Assembly: GCA_050084985.1 (NCBI GenBank)
Contig: JBITNC010000001.1
Location: 87,234,001-87,298,000 of the forward strand
DNA from: Nageia nagi
Lineage: Eukaryota; Pinophyta
Direction: 5' to 3'
DNA length: 64,000 nucleotides
Shown here: one piece after another, positions 36,666-45,921 of the stretch
How positions within the stretch are numbered: position 1 is the first letter of the stretch
Layout: each line of letters begins with the position of its first letter
The notes under the pieces: generated by a model
Database searches by the model: none
What the model saw: only the letters and a program-made list of their open reading frames with translations
What the model was told of the DNA's origin: nothing
Position numbers and translations under genes: made by a program

Positions 36666-36899
36666 TGATGCATTGGCCATTGTTTAGAATATTCTAGTGT
36701 TGACACATTTGATCACTATTTTAGCTGATACAAGTATGGATCATGTAGGAAAGTAGTTAAGAAGGAAGCAATCAAAGGAGGTTCATAATTTTTATTTCTT
36801 TCCACCTCCATTCATTGTAGATTCATGGGCCAACCAAATAAAAAAGGGGCATATATGGGGCACAAAAAATGCCATAATGAAAGAAGACTACCATTGGTC

Positions 36900-37104
36900 C
36901 TCTCATATTAGATTCAAACTATCAATGGCCCTTTAGTTCATAGTAGTTTGATCTTGTTGATTGGAGATAAATATCATCTTTAGAAAACATAATTTGTTTA
37001 ATTATGTTGATTGAGTGAAATGCATTATCTTTAATAAATACAAGTTATTCAATTCTATTGATTGGAGAGCTTATCATCTTCATTAAACATAGCTTTTTTA
37101 TCTT
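36900..37104 (+). repeat. Degenerate repeat of about 65 bp next to the E2 insertion
   Basis: TTGATTGGAG or TTGATTGAGT followed by TATCATCTT(T/C)A(T/G) and AACATA recurs three times up to the insertion point at 37110. Confidence 0.55.
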
Positions 37105-37109
37105 CATCA

Positions 37110-37592
37110 TGTTAGAATTTGTAATGAAATATTGTGAATATCTAAACTCCTTGTAAATTCAATTAATCATTTAAGGGTATGTAGATACCTTAAGAGATTA
37201 ATTGAATTATTTAATATGTATACTTCGACTTTACCAAAGTGGTTAGTTGGTAGGTTGAAGTTAGGTGATACATTTAATGTAACCCTAACCTTACCTTTGG
37301 GTTAAAGGAAGGTTAGGGAGGTGCTCTCAAGCTATAAATAGAGGGCCTCTCCTCTTGTAACATAACTACGTTCTTGGAGTAAGATTACTCTACTAGTTGT
37401 GTAGGAGAGGAAGAGTATAGTTGTAAGAGAGGCATACTTGAGAATTGAGATACTAGTTGTGGATGTACTCCCAAGGAGGGAGGAACCACATTACACTTGT
37501 GTTATCTTGAGTGATTGTGTTATTGTGTGTATGATTGAGTTTCCTAGTCTTAGGTCCTTGAGGATTTGTTTAGATCTAGTTCAAATCCTTCA
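37110..37592 (+). repeat. E2 5' LTR
   Basis: TGTTAGAATTTG to TCCTTCA. TATA box TATAAATA at 37333-37340. Stem-loop at 37459-37489. Differs from the 3' LTR at one base near 37209, one near 37295, one near 37370 and two adjacent bases near 37524. Confidence 0.95.
37459..37489 (+). promoter_or_regulatory. Conserved LTR stem-loop (E2 5' LTR)
   Basis: GTGG (37459-37462) pairs with CCAC (37486-37489) and CTCCC (37468-37472) with GGGAG (37478-37482), loop AAGGA. It lies about 125 bp downstream of the TATA box, so it is expected in the 5' leader of the transcript. Confidence 0.65.
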
Positions 37593-37594
37593 AT

Positions 37595-37607
37595 TGGTAT
37601 CAAAGCC
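37595..37607 (+). other. E2 primer-binding site
   Basis: TGGTATCAAAGCC, matching the initiator tRNA-Met site TGGTATCAGAGC with one change, two bases after the LTR. Confidence 0.9.
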
Positions 37608-37760
37608 TTGTTGTGGAAGCTCTTCTTCTTGGTGTAGAAGCTCTCCTTGTTGTGGAAGCTCTTCTTCTTGGTGTAGAAGCTCTCCTTGTTGTGGAAGCTC
37701 TTCTTCTTTGTGTAGAAGCTCTTCTTGGTGTGGAATCTCTTCTTTTGGTGTGGAAGCTAC
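37606..37760 (+). repeat. 39-bp minisatellite overlapping the primer-binding site
   Basis: Near-identical 39-bp units start at 37606, 37645 and 37684 (CCTTGTTGTGGAAGCTC...), then decay. The first unit begins inside the end of the primer-binding site. Open in several frames only because of its regular composition. Confidence 0.85.
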
Positions 37761-38572
37761 ATCTTGGAGGTTCTTCATCCTTCTTCATTCCTCATCTTAC
37801 ACCCCATTGGTGAGGTAAATTTTAAGAGAAGGTATAAATTTCCTCCTCATTTGGTCATTTTTTTTTTATTATTACATAATGCTACTAACACATTATTTGC
37901 TATGTGTTAAGTTATGATTAACAAGTTGCAATTTTTTACTAATCCTCTATGTTACTTGCAATTTTAAATTGCTATAGTTCATTTAAAAAGGGTTAGTATA
38001 CAAAAATTGTAATTTGTTGTTCATATTATATTGAACTTAAAAGTATGTGTTGGTTCAATTATTTGATTAAATACCAATATATGATGAAAAAATGCCAATA
38101 TGTTTACTAACATTTTTTATGTTAGTAGTATTATGTTATTACTATTTGCTTAAAAAATAGTAATATATTATTGTGAAATTTCTCCTATATATACTACCAT
38201 TTTTTATGTTAATGGTATTTTTAGTGAGGCATGAATATTTAAAAAGTTAGAGAGGAGGACAATTTTTTTTAGTTCTCCCACAGTTCTAGGGGCACAATAA
38301 TATATTAATGGCACCATAATATATATATTAAATTGGTTTAAAATATAGTCAAAATTATATCTATATATATATTTTTATTTTAAATTTGTTTAAAATAAAA
38401 CATTATATATATATATATATATTTTATATTTTAAATCTGTTTCAAAAAAAAATAATAATCAAAAATATAAACGGGGGGGGTCACGATTAACAATATAAAT
38501 ACATTAAATCGTATCAATTTTATTAAAATCGGGGGGTCATGATTAAAATTTAATTCGTATGGTCCAAAACAA

Positions 38573-39330
38573 ATCGTGCAGCCTCTGGTGGCGACCACCA
38601 CCACTCATGCTCCTCTGGCTCCTCCGCCCATGCTCCTCTGCCCACGCGACACCGTAGCCCTCATCCTTGATGGCTTCTCCCTACTGCAGACCACATTCCT
38701 AGGACTATGCATGCATGTCGAATATGTCTGGCCATGGCCTCCTCCACCACACTCTTCACTACATCTCCTCTCTTCTCACCCGGGTGCATGTATGCATCAT
38801 ATTATCTTGGCACCTTCATATGCCATGCTTAGTTCCATACACTCTATGCACTGTTTCCCGCTTGTAACACTCTGTTGATGGACAGTACGGGGCCCGTAGG
38901 CCTTCCTCGCTACATTTTTTGCATTGCAATCTATAGGTAGCATACTTCAGCATGCCAATAGTCTTGATTCATAAAGGGTAATTTCCAACGATCTCTTCTC
39001 TTTCCCACTATCCTGGTGATGCAATACAAGCACATCATGATGCCATTGGCTTCCCATCTTGGAAAGAGCAGGGGACCTCTCTCTGGACTGCTATGTTTGT
39101 AGGATATGCACATTACAACCACATTTTATGGACTTTGATGCTTGCTCCTCCGTGAACTTGGGTGGTCAACCACCGCCCCACGCACCTCACGTGACCTCCA
39201 CCCCCTTACGCAGCCTCCTTGCCACCTTGGACTTACTCTATAGCCCAGTCTCTCACACTCCCCATGACTCACCCCCTTCTGCACACTTTGGTCTCTCCTG
39301 CCACCTCTGCCTAGCCTCTCCACCTCCATG
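38573..39330 (+). other. C-rich strand-asymmetric block in the E2 leader
   Basis: The sense strand is rich in CC(A/T) and CTCC runs and GC-rich against the background. Short open stretches here are Pro/Ser/Cys/His-rich and not conserved. E3 (48600-49015) and E5 (about 62270-62760 on the minus strand) have C-rich blocks at the same place but with no obvious base-level similarity. Confidence 0.5.
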
Positions 39331-40115
39331 CAGCTTACACATGGCCCCTTCCAATTTTTTTTTGTCAACTTTAAGTTGTTGGGTATTTAATTTTTTTTTA
39401 CCCACTCCAAATTTGATTTGATTTTTTGCCTTAGTCAAACTTCAATATTTAAAGTTTTTTTTTTTCCCTAAGTCTTTTTAAGTACACAAAGGCTCTATTT
39501 ACTTAAACTAGATACTTCACAGACCTTTTTTTTTAGGGATGACCCCTTACGTGAATAATAGGGAGACCCCATACTTAAACATCAATTTTTTAGCATCCAA
39601 GTTGTTAGCACTTTAAGTAAAAATGGGGGGGATTTTTATCATTTTTTACTTAAATCTTTATGGATCTTGCATGCTAAATAGATCTTACATGTTACTTAAA
39701 TCTTTATGGATCTTGCATGCTAAGTTTAAAATGCATGCTTCTTAACCTTGTTAGGACTAAAGCATGCTTAGTACTTAAATTTTTAAGTTAAAATGCATGA
39801 TGCATGTTTAAAACTTAATTTTAAGTCATGGACTAATACATGTTTAAGTTATGGATTAATGCTAAGTAGGACTTAGCATTTGTAAAATTCATTATTTTTG
39901 AACTTGAGCAAAAATATGAAAAATTTAAAAGTCCTTTAGGGGTTAGTACAAAACCCATTGGACTCGATTTTGGACTCTTAAGGTTTCAAGTTCGTGTGGA
40001 TGGAGTATTTTTCACTTTACTTTATATTTTTGCACATTTGCTTTATACTTGCAATACGCAAAAATTTGAAAGTAACCCCTAAAATGAATACATCTGCACA
40101 TATTTTCCACAACAT

Positions 40116-40500
40116 GACTTGTTTGGGGAGCCACGAGGTGAGGACAAGGTAGACTGGACCCTTTTTAGTTCGAAGACCCAAGTGGTGGTAAGTCCATATT
40201 AATTACCCCTAATACCTCTATTGGATTGGACATAACTCTATTAGGTGGACAGGCATGTGTGTAGTGATACCACATGTCCGCATGTCCATTCAGGGATTAT
40301 CCTGATAACCTAGGAGGAAAACTGAAAACCTTAATCAAGATAATTAAAATGGTCGATCCAAGATACATTGGATCCTTGGAAAATAGTTAGTACTTCTCCT
40401 TGTGAGAGTATATTACTGACCAAGGTGAACTGGTTAAGGACTGGTAGTACCTAGGCTCCACCTTGCAGGCATCCAAGTGAAAGCCTAATTCTATACAAGA
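40116..40500 (+). other. Conserved leader block shared by E2, E3, E5, E6
   Basis: Begins near GGGGAGCCACGAGGTGAGG and runs to about 40500. Matched at about 50093-50470 (E3), 61010-61345 (E5, minus) and 5830-6170 (E6, minus). Better conserved than the leader on either side, yet non-coding. It could be a packaging or dimerisation signal, an internal promoter, or an intronic splicing enhancer. Confidence 0.55.
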
Positions 40501-40648
40501 AAACAACCCCAACTTTATCCTTCTATGGATAGTGGTTAATAAGTTTGCACATGTGGGACATGTTTGCTTATTAGATGTTTTTTATATGTATAGATGGAAA
40601 ATTGTAAAAGTTTGCATTCTTATTGCATATTTACTCTTTTTTGTAGCA

Positions 40649-43600
40649 ATGGTTGAAACCTTCATTCCCAAGCATATACTTGACGATTCCAACTTTGGAA
40701 TATGGGAACCTCGTATGAAAGTCGAGTTACAAGCAAGGAAACTGTGGCAGACAGTTAGTGAAGACTTGGTCGCTCCTACCGATGAGAAGGCTCTTGAGGT
40801 ATACAACTCAAAGAATGAGTTAGTAACTTCAATGATTTATCATGCAGTTTCAGATGATGTCCTTCTCATGATCTCTTCATCAACTTCAGCAAAGGAAGCT
40901 TGGGATAGAATAAAGAAAATTTACCTTGGGTCCAAGTTTTCAAGGAGGTTTACCATTCTACAAAAGTTGTTGCAGTATCGACAAAGTGAAGATGAAAGTG
41001 CCTCCATCTACTTAAACAAAATCATTGACCTCAGGACACAACTGGTTGGTTGTGGGTGCAACTGGATCAATGATGAGTTCATGGTCTTCATCATTCTTCA
41101 AAGCCTTACTACAAAGTTTAGTAACTTTTTCATGGTTATGGAAACAAGGCTCGATGATGAAGAAGATGTCATCTCACTTGATAACCTTTCTAGACTCCTT
41201 CTAAAGCATGAGGAAACTTTGAACAAGAAAATGTTGAGCCTTTCTCTAAAGGACAATAGCATTGCTCTAGGAGCAACCAAAACTCCTTTCAAGAAAAAGT
41301 TCAAATAGTATAATTTCAAAGACAACAAGTCCTCATCTACCTTCAAGAAGTATGACAAAAAGGGCAACTACAAGCACAGGAATGACAAAGCTGGATCAAG
41401 CAATCCAACACCTCAAGAAAAGTTTGATGGAACTTGTAACTTTTGTGGTATCTTTGTGCACAAAGAGTATGATTGTCTCAAAAAGAAATTTGCTCAAAAA
41501 GGTAAGGGAAATGCAAATGTGAGAACTTTCAATAATAGAAAGAAGAACAAGCATACTGCTACTGTTGCCTACTACTCAATGACTCAAACTATTTCAAATG
41601 ATTGGATTATTGATTCAAGATGCACTAATCACATGTGTTATGAAAAGGATAAGTTTGAAAACTTTCATAATTACAAAAAGGATGCAGTTGTGATAGGTGA
41701 TAATACAGTCCTTGATGTTCATGGAATAGGGAGTGTGAAGATTCATGGAAAGACTCTTGATAATGTCTTTTATGTGCCTAAACTAAGGATGAATCTCATC
41801 TCCATGATTCAGATTACAAGGAAAGGATGCTCATTTGAGTTTACCTCACACTCCTGGTGTGTTAAGAAAGGACTTGCCACCTTGATGAAAGGATCAGTAA
41901 AGGATGACCTTTATATTGTGGATCAAGTACCTTCAAAGAGTTGTCTTGCTGCAAATGTTTGTTCAAAAGGTAATCTTTGGCATCAACGATTAGGGCACCT
42001 TAACCACAAGAGTATTCAAGATATGAAAACTCAAGCACTTGTGGAAGGTTTACCTAATATTTCACCCACAATTGGTCTCTGTGAAAGGTGCATTCTAGGA
42101 AAGATGAATAGGCAAAAGTTTGAAAAAGATAAGGCAACTTGGGCTACTCATCCTCTTTAGCTTGTGCATTTAGATTTGATGGGTCCATTTTAGACTAAGT
42201 CCCTAGGGGGAGCTTCTTATGTTCTGACCTTCATTGATGACTTCAGTAGGATGAAATTTGGTTATCTACTTGAGCACAAGGATCAAACTTTTGACAGGTT
42301 TAAAGACTTCAAGGCACTTGTTGAAAATCAAACTAATTTTAAGATCAAGATGCTGAGATCTGATAATGGGGGTGAATATAATAGCAATGAGTTTAATGAC
42401 TATTGTGTTAAACATGGGATTAAGCGACAATTCATAATCCCTTACACCCCTCAGCAAAATGGAGTTGCTGAAAGGAAGAATCGCACCATTATGGAAATGG
42501 CAAGATGCATGTTGGGTAACCTTCCTAGTTTCTTATGGGGAGAAGTTGTTCACACTGCTATTCACACCCTAAATAGGTGTCCTACTAAGGCAGTTGAAGG
42601 TAAAACTCCATATGAAGCATGGACAGGAAAGAAACCTAACCTCTCACACTTCAGGGTCTTCGGTTGTGATGCATTTGCCTTCATTACCTCAGAGAAAGAA
42701 AGAAGCTAGATAAATGATCAGAAAAATGCATCTTTGTGGGGTATGATAATTAGCATAGAGGTTACAGGCTCTACTCTTCATCCCATAAAACAATCTTTAT
42801 TTCTAGGGATGTCAAGTTCAATGAACTTTCTAAGGATATGACCTCTCATGCTAAGGTGTCTGATACAGATGATTCTTTGCCTACACCTAACTGGTTGGAT
42901 GATCATGTAGAGAAGTCACCACAAGAGCAAAATTCTCTAGCATAGAGAATTACAAGGAGTATGACCTTGAATAGCTCTTTATTTGCCAAAATTGATAATA
43001 CACATGAGCCATCAACCTTCAAAGAAGCTTCCAAGCAAGAGTGTTGGATGGAAGCTATGAAAGTTGAGTATGAGGCGCTCATGAAAAATGAAACTTGGGA
43101 TTTGGTTCCTTATCCCAATGAGAAAAATGTTATTGGCAATAAATGGATATACAAGGTCAAGTACAATTCTGATGGAAAAATTAAAAAATTCAAGGCAAGG
43201 TTAGTGGCCAAAGGATTCGCTCAGAAATATGGTATTGATTATGAGGAAACCTTTGCTCCTATGGCCAAGATGCCTACTGTTAGAATAATCCTTGCTCTTT
43301 ATGCAGCTCAAGGATGGAAAGCTTTTCAACTTGATGTCAAAAGTGCATTTCTAAATGGTGACTTGGATGTTGAAATCTACATGAATCAACCAGAAGGATT
43401 TATTCCAGAAGGAAAAGAGTCTCTTGTGTGTAAGCTAAAGAAGTCTTTGTATGGACTTAAGCAAGCACCTAGAGCATGGTACAAGAAAATTTCAGGATTC
43501 TTTATAGATATTGGTTTTTCCAAGTGCTTCTCAGATTCAGATCTCTATATACTCAATCAAGGAAAAGACGTGGTCATAATTCTCCTTTATGTGGATGATC

Positions 43601-44552
43601 TTCTCATAACAGGTAATAATATTGAAATCATCCAAGAGTGCATCTTCAAACTAAAGGCAACATTTGAAATGACTGATCTAGGTCTATTGCATTACTATCT
43701 TAGGATGCAAGTATACCAACATAAAGATTGTACTTATCTTAGTCAATCTAAGTATATATCATACATCTTGCAAAAGTTTGGAATGGAGGAGTGTAAATAT
43801 GCTACAATACCTGTTTCTCCTAGAATCATTGTATCACTAAGCTCAGATTCTCAGTTGGCTGATGCTACAGCTTATAGGTAATTGATTGGTAGTCTTTTGT
43901 ATCTGACTATCTCTCAACCTAATATTGCCTTTGCAGTGAATCTGATGGCACGATTCATGCAAAAACTATATGTTGAACACCTCAATGCTGTTAAGCAAAT
44001 CTTGAGGTATGTCACAGGGACAAAGGATCTTGCTCTTAAGTATTCCAAAGTGCCCTCGATTGTTCTCTCAGGGTTCTCAGATTCTTATTATGGGGGAGAT
44101 AGAGATGACAAAAAATCAACCTCTGCATATGTGTTTAGTATTGGTTCAGGTGCTATCTCTTGGGCTTCCAAGAAGCAACCTACTATGACTCTTTCTACCA
44201 CTGAAGTTGAATATCGAGCCATGTCTATTACTACCCAAGACGCTATTTGGCTAAGGCATCTTTTGAACGAAATTGGGTATAAGCAAAATGCCCATCTCTT
44301 ATTTCATCAGATAATCAATCGGCTATCTCTTTGGCTAAGAATCCTATGTTCCATTAGAGAACCAAACATGTGGAAATCCAAGCCCATTTTATCAGGGAGA
44401 AGGTTCTAGATGACATCATACACTTGCAGTATTGTCCATCTACTGAAAACTCCATTGATTTTTTCACCAAGCCCCTTCCTGAAGCTCAGTTCTGTAAGCT
44501 TAAGGATTCTCTCGGGTTGGTGAAGTTGCCCTCAAGGGGGATTGAAGTTTAA
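40649..44552 (+). pseudogene. E2 gag-pol pseudogene
   Basis: Gag starts at ATG 40649 (MVETFIPKH), directly after the splice-acceptor-like TGTAG. It contains the gag core, then a CCHC knuckle CNFCGIFVHKEYDC (about 41429-41470), protease IIDSRCTNHM (Asp codon 41612-41614, Gly changed to Arg), pre-integrase segment HQRLGHLNHKS, integrase core with DNGGEY and AERKN catalytic segments (42350-42480), RT with YVDD (43588-43599) and RNase H with TEVEYRA and a DNQSA segment. Stops: TAG 41306, TAG 42158, TAG 42191, TGA 42715, TAG 42751, TAG 42943, TAA 43879, TAG 44355. Frameshifts near 42700 and 44300. Most stops replace Gln codons. Confidence 0.95.
44534..44541 (+). other. E2 upstream polypurine tract
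   Basis: AAGGGGGA at the end of pol, 0.8 kb before the tract at the LTR. Same relative place as in E1 and E5. Confidence 0.55.
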
Positions 44553-44611
44553 ACTTTTGTTAGTGATGATAACTTCACCTCTAAGAGGCCTTTTTTGATT
44601 GTACATTCTAG

Positions 44612-44840
44612 ACCTCCATGGTAAGTTTGCTCTGCATGACAAACTTGTTGTACAATTATTGTTATAGAGTGTTGATTATTTTATACCTTAGTGGTAAGTT
44701 TGCTCTGCATGAGAAACTTGTACAAATTTTGAGCATATAATTAATATACCTCCGTGGTAAGTTCGCTCTGCATGAGGAACTTGTTGTACATTCTATACCT
44801 CCGTGGTGAGTTTGCTCTGCATGAGAAACTCGTTGTACAA
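44612..44840 (+). repeat. E2 3' hairpin minisatellite with compensatory changes
   Basis: Four units, each a six-pair stem around the 12-nt loop GCTCTGCATGAG (last base C in unit 1). Arms: AAGTTT/AAACTT (44623-44628 with 44641-44646), AAGTTT/AAACTT (44696-44701 with 44714-44719), AAGTTC/GAACTT (44759-44764 with 44777-44782) and GAGTTT/AAACTC (44808-44813 with 44826-44831). Paired changes keep the stem in units 3 and 4. Units are followed by GTTGTACA-type sequence. Confidence 0.75.
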
Positions 44841-44859
44841 TTTTTATGCTCTATTTAAA

Positions 44860-45317
44860 AATCAACACATGTCTATATACAATAGGTGACTATGAGTGAT
44901 GGCTTGGCATCTCTATGATGGCTTATAGTGCACCATTGATCAGTTATTTATAAGATGGCATTATTTGATTCTCTTATTTGAATATATGATGCATCTAACT
45001 AATTTTGTTCATGAGTTACTTGTAGCATGCAGGATCTTCTTCAGAAATGCAGGTTACTCACCTTGTGAAAGCAAGCTCATGGAGACTCACATGTCAGCTT
45101 AAAGTTGATCGACTACTATGTACAGTGAAACTAGTTGTGGTTAATGATTGTATTGTAAACCATTTTTTGTCAAATGGTAATGTAGTGAGTCTCATACTAG
45201 TTCTCAAAAAGATTCTCAAATATGTAAATGTTCTCATCTCCACTTGTATCTCTATGGAGGAGAACTCTCTCTTACTCTCTCTCTTCTCTCTTCTACGCTC
45301 TATCCCAATATTGCATT
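44860..45317 (+). other. E2 3' non-coding region
   Basis: Matches the corresponding parts of E1 and E5. No supported gene. Confidence 0.6.
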
Positions 45318-45326
45318 AAGGGAGAG
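45318..45326 (+). other. E2 polypurine tract at the 3' LTR
   Basis: AAGGGAGAG directly precedes TGTTAG. Confidence 0.8.
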
Positions 45327-45809
45327 TGTTAGAATTTGTAATGAAATATTGTGAATATCTAAACTCCTTGTAAATTCAATTAATCATTTAAGGGTATGTA
45401 GATACCTTAAGAGATTAATTGAATTCTTTAATATGTATACTTCGACTTTACCAAAGTGGTTAGTTGGTAGGTTGAAGTTAGGTGATACATTTAATGTAAC
45501 CCTAACCTTACCCTTGGGTTAAAGGAAGGTTAGGGAGGTGCTCTCAAGCTATAAATAGAGGGCCTCTCCTCTTGTAACATAACTACATTCTTGGAGTAAG
45601 ATTACTCTACTAGTTGTGTAGGAGAGGAAGAGTATAGTTGTAAGAGAGGCATACTTGAGAATTGAGATACTAGTTGTGGATGTACTCCCAAGGAGGGAGG
45701 AACCACATTACACTTGTGTTATCTTGAGTGATTGTGTTATCTTGTGTATGATTGAGTTTCCTAGTCTTAGGTCCTTGAGGATTTGTTTAGATCTAGTTCA
45801 AATCCTTCA
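45327..45809 (+). repeat. E2 3' LTR
   Basis: 483 bp, same length as the 5' LTR. TATAAATA at 45550-45557 and the stem-loop at 45676-45706 are unchanged. Confidence 0.95.
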
Positions 45810-45921
45810 CATCAAACATCGTCAGTGAGGGATTTCAATGGAGTTTTTCATTCATATTTACTTTAGAATGTATGATTTTTAAATACTTACATTTTAAATC
45901 AAACTTCCAAAGTGGGGCATC

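Larger units (their letters stand above)
37815..40646 (+). other. E2 leader: putative 5' UTR intron
   Basis: Bounded by GAG|GTAAAT (donor GT at 37815) and by a T-rich tract ending TTTTTTGTAG (AG at 40645-40646), two bases before the gag ATG at 40649. The same donor and acceptor positions are kept in E3 and E5, and the acceptor in E6. Inside: AT-rich start with TA microsatellites (about 38360-38425), a C-rich block (38573-39330), a TTAAGT/GCATGC-rich stretch (39460-39900) and a block conserved between copies (40116-40500). No gene is supported inside. Splicing is inferred. Confidence 0.55.
37105..45814 (+). mobile_element. E2: complete Ty1/copia retrotransposon
   Basis: 8,700-bp element (37110-45809) with 483-bp LTRs, flanked on both sides by the perfect target duplication CATCA (37105-37109 and 45810-45814). 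Order: 5' LTR, tRNA-Met primer-binding site, 39-bp repeat leader, about 2.8-kb intron-like leader, gag-protease-integrase-RT-RNase H, polypurine tract, 3' hairpin array and non-coding region, second polypurine tract, 3' LTR. The two LTRs differ at five positions by my count (about 1%), so the insertion is fairly young. The coding region is nevertheless broken by eight stops and two frameshifts. Confidence 0.95.

Noticed and set aside
37438-37818. 126-codon open stretch from the E2 LTR into the 39-bp repeat
   Set aside because: The protein is just the repeat read in one frame (Cys/Ser-rich), begins inside the LTR and crosses the primer-binding site.
38576-39421. Open stretches in the E2 C-rich block
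   Set aside because: Pro/His/Ser low-complexity products, open on both strands because of composition, not shared with E3 or E5.
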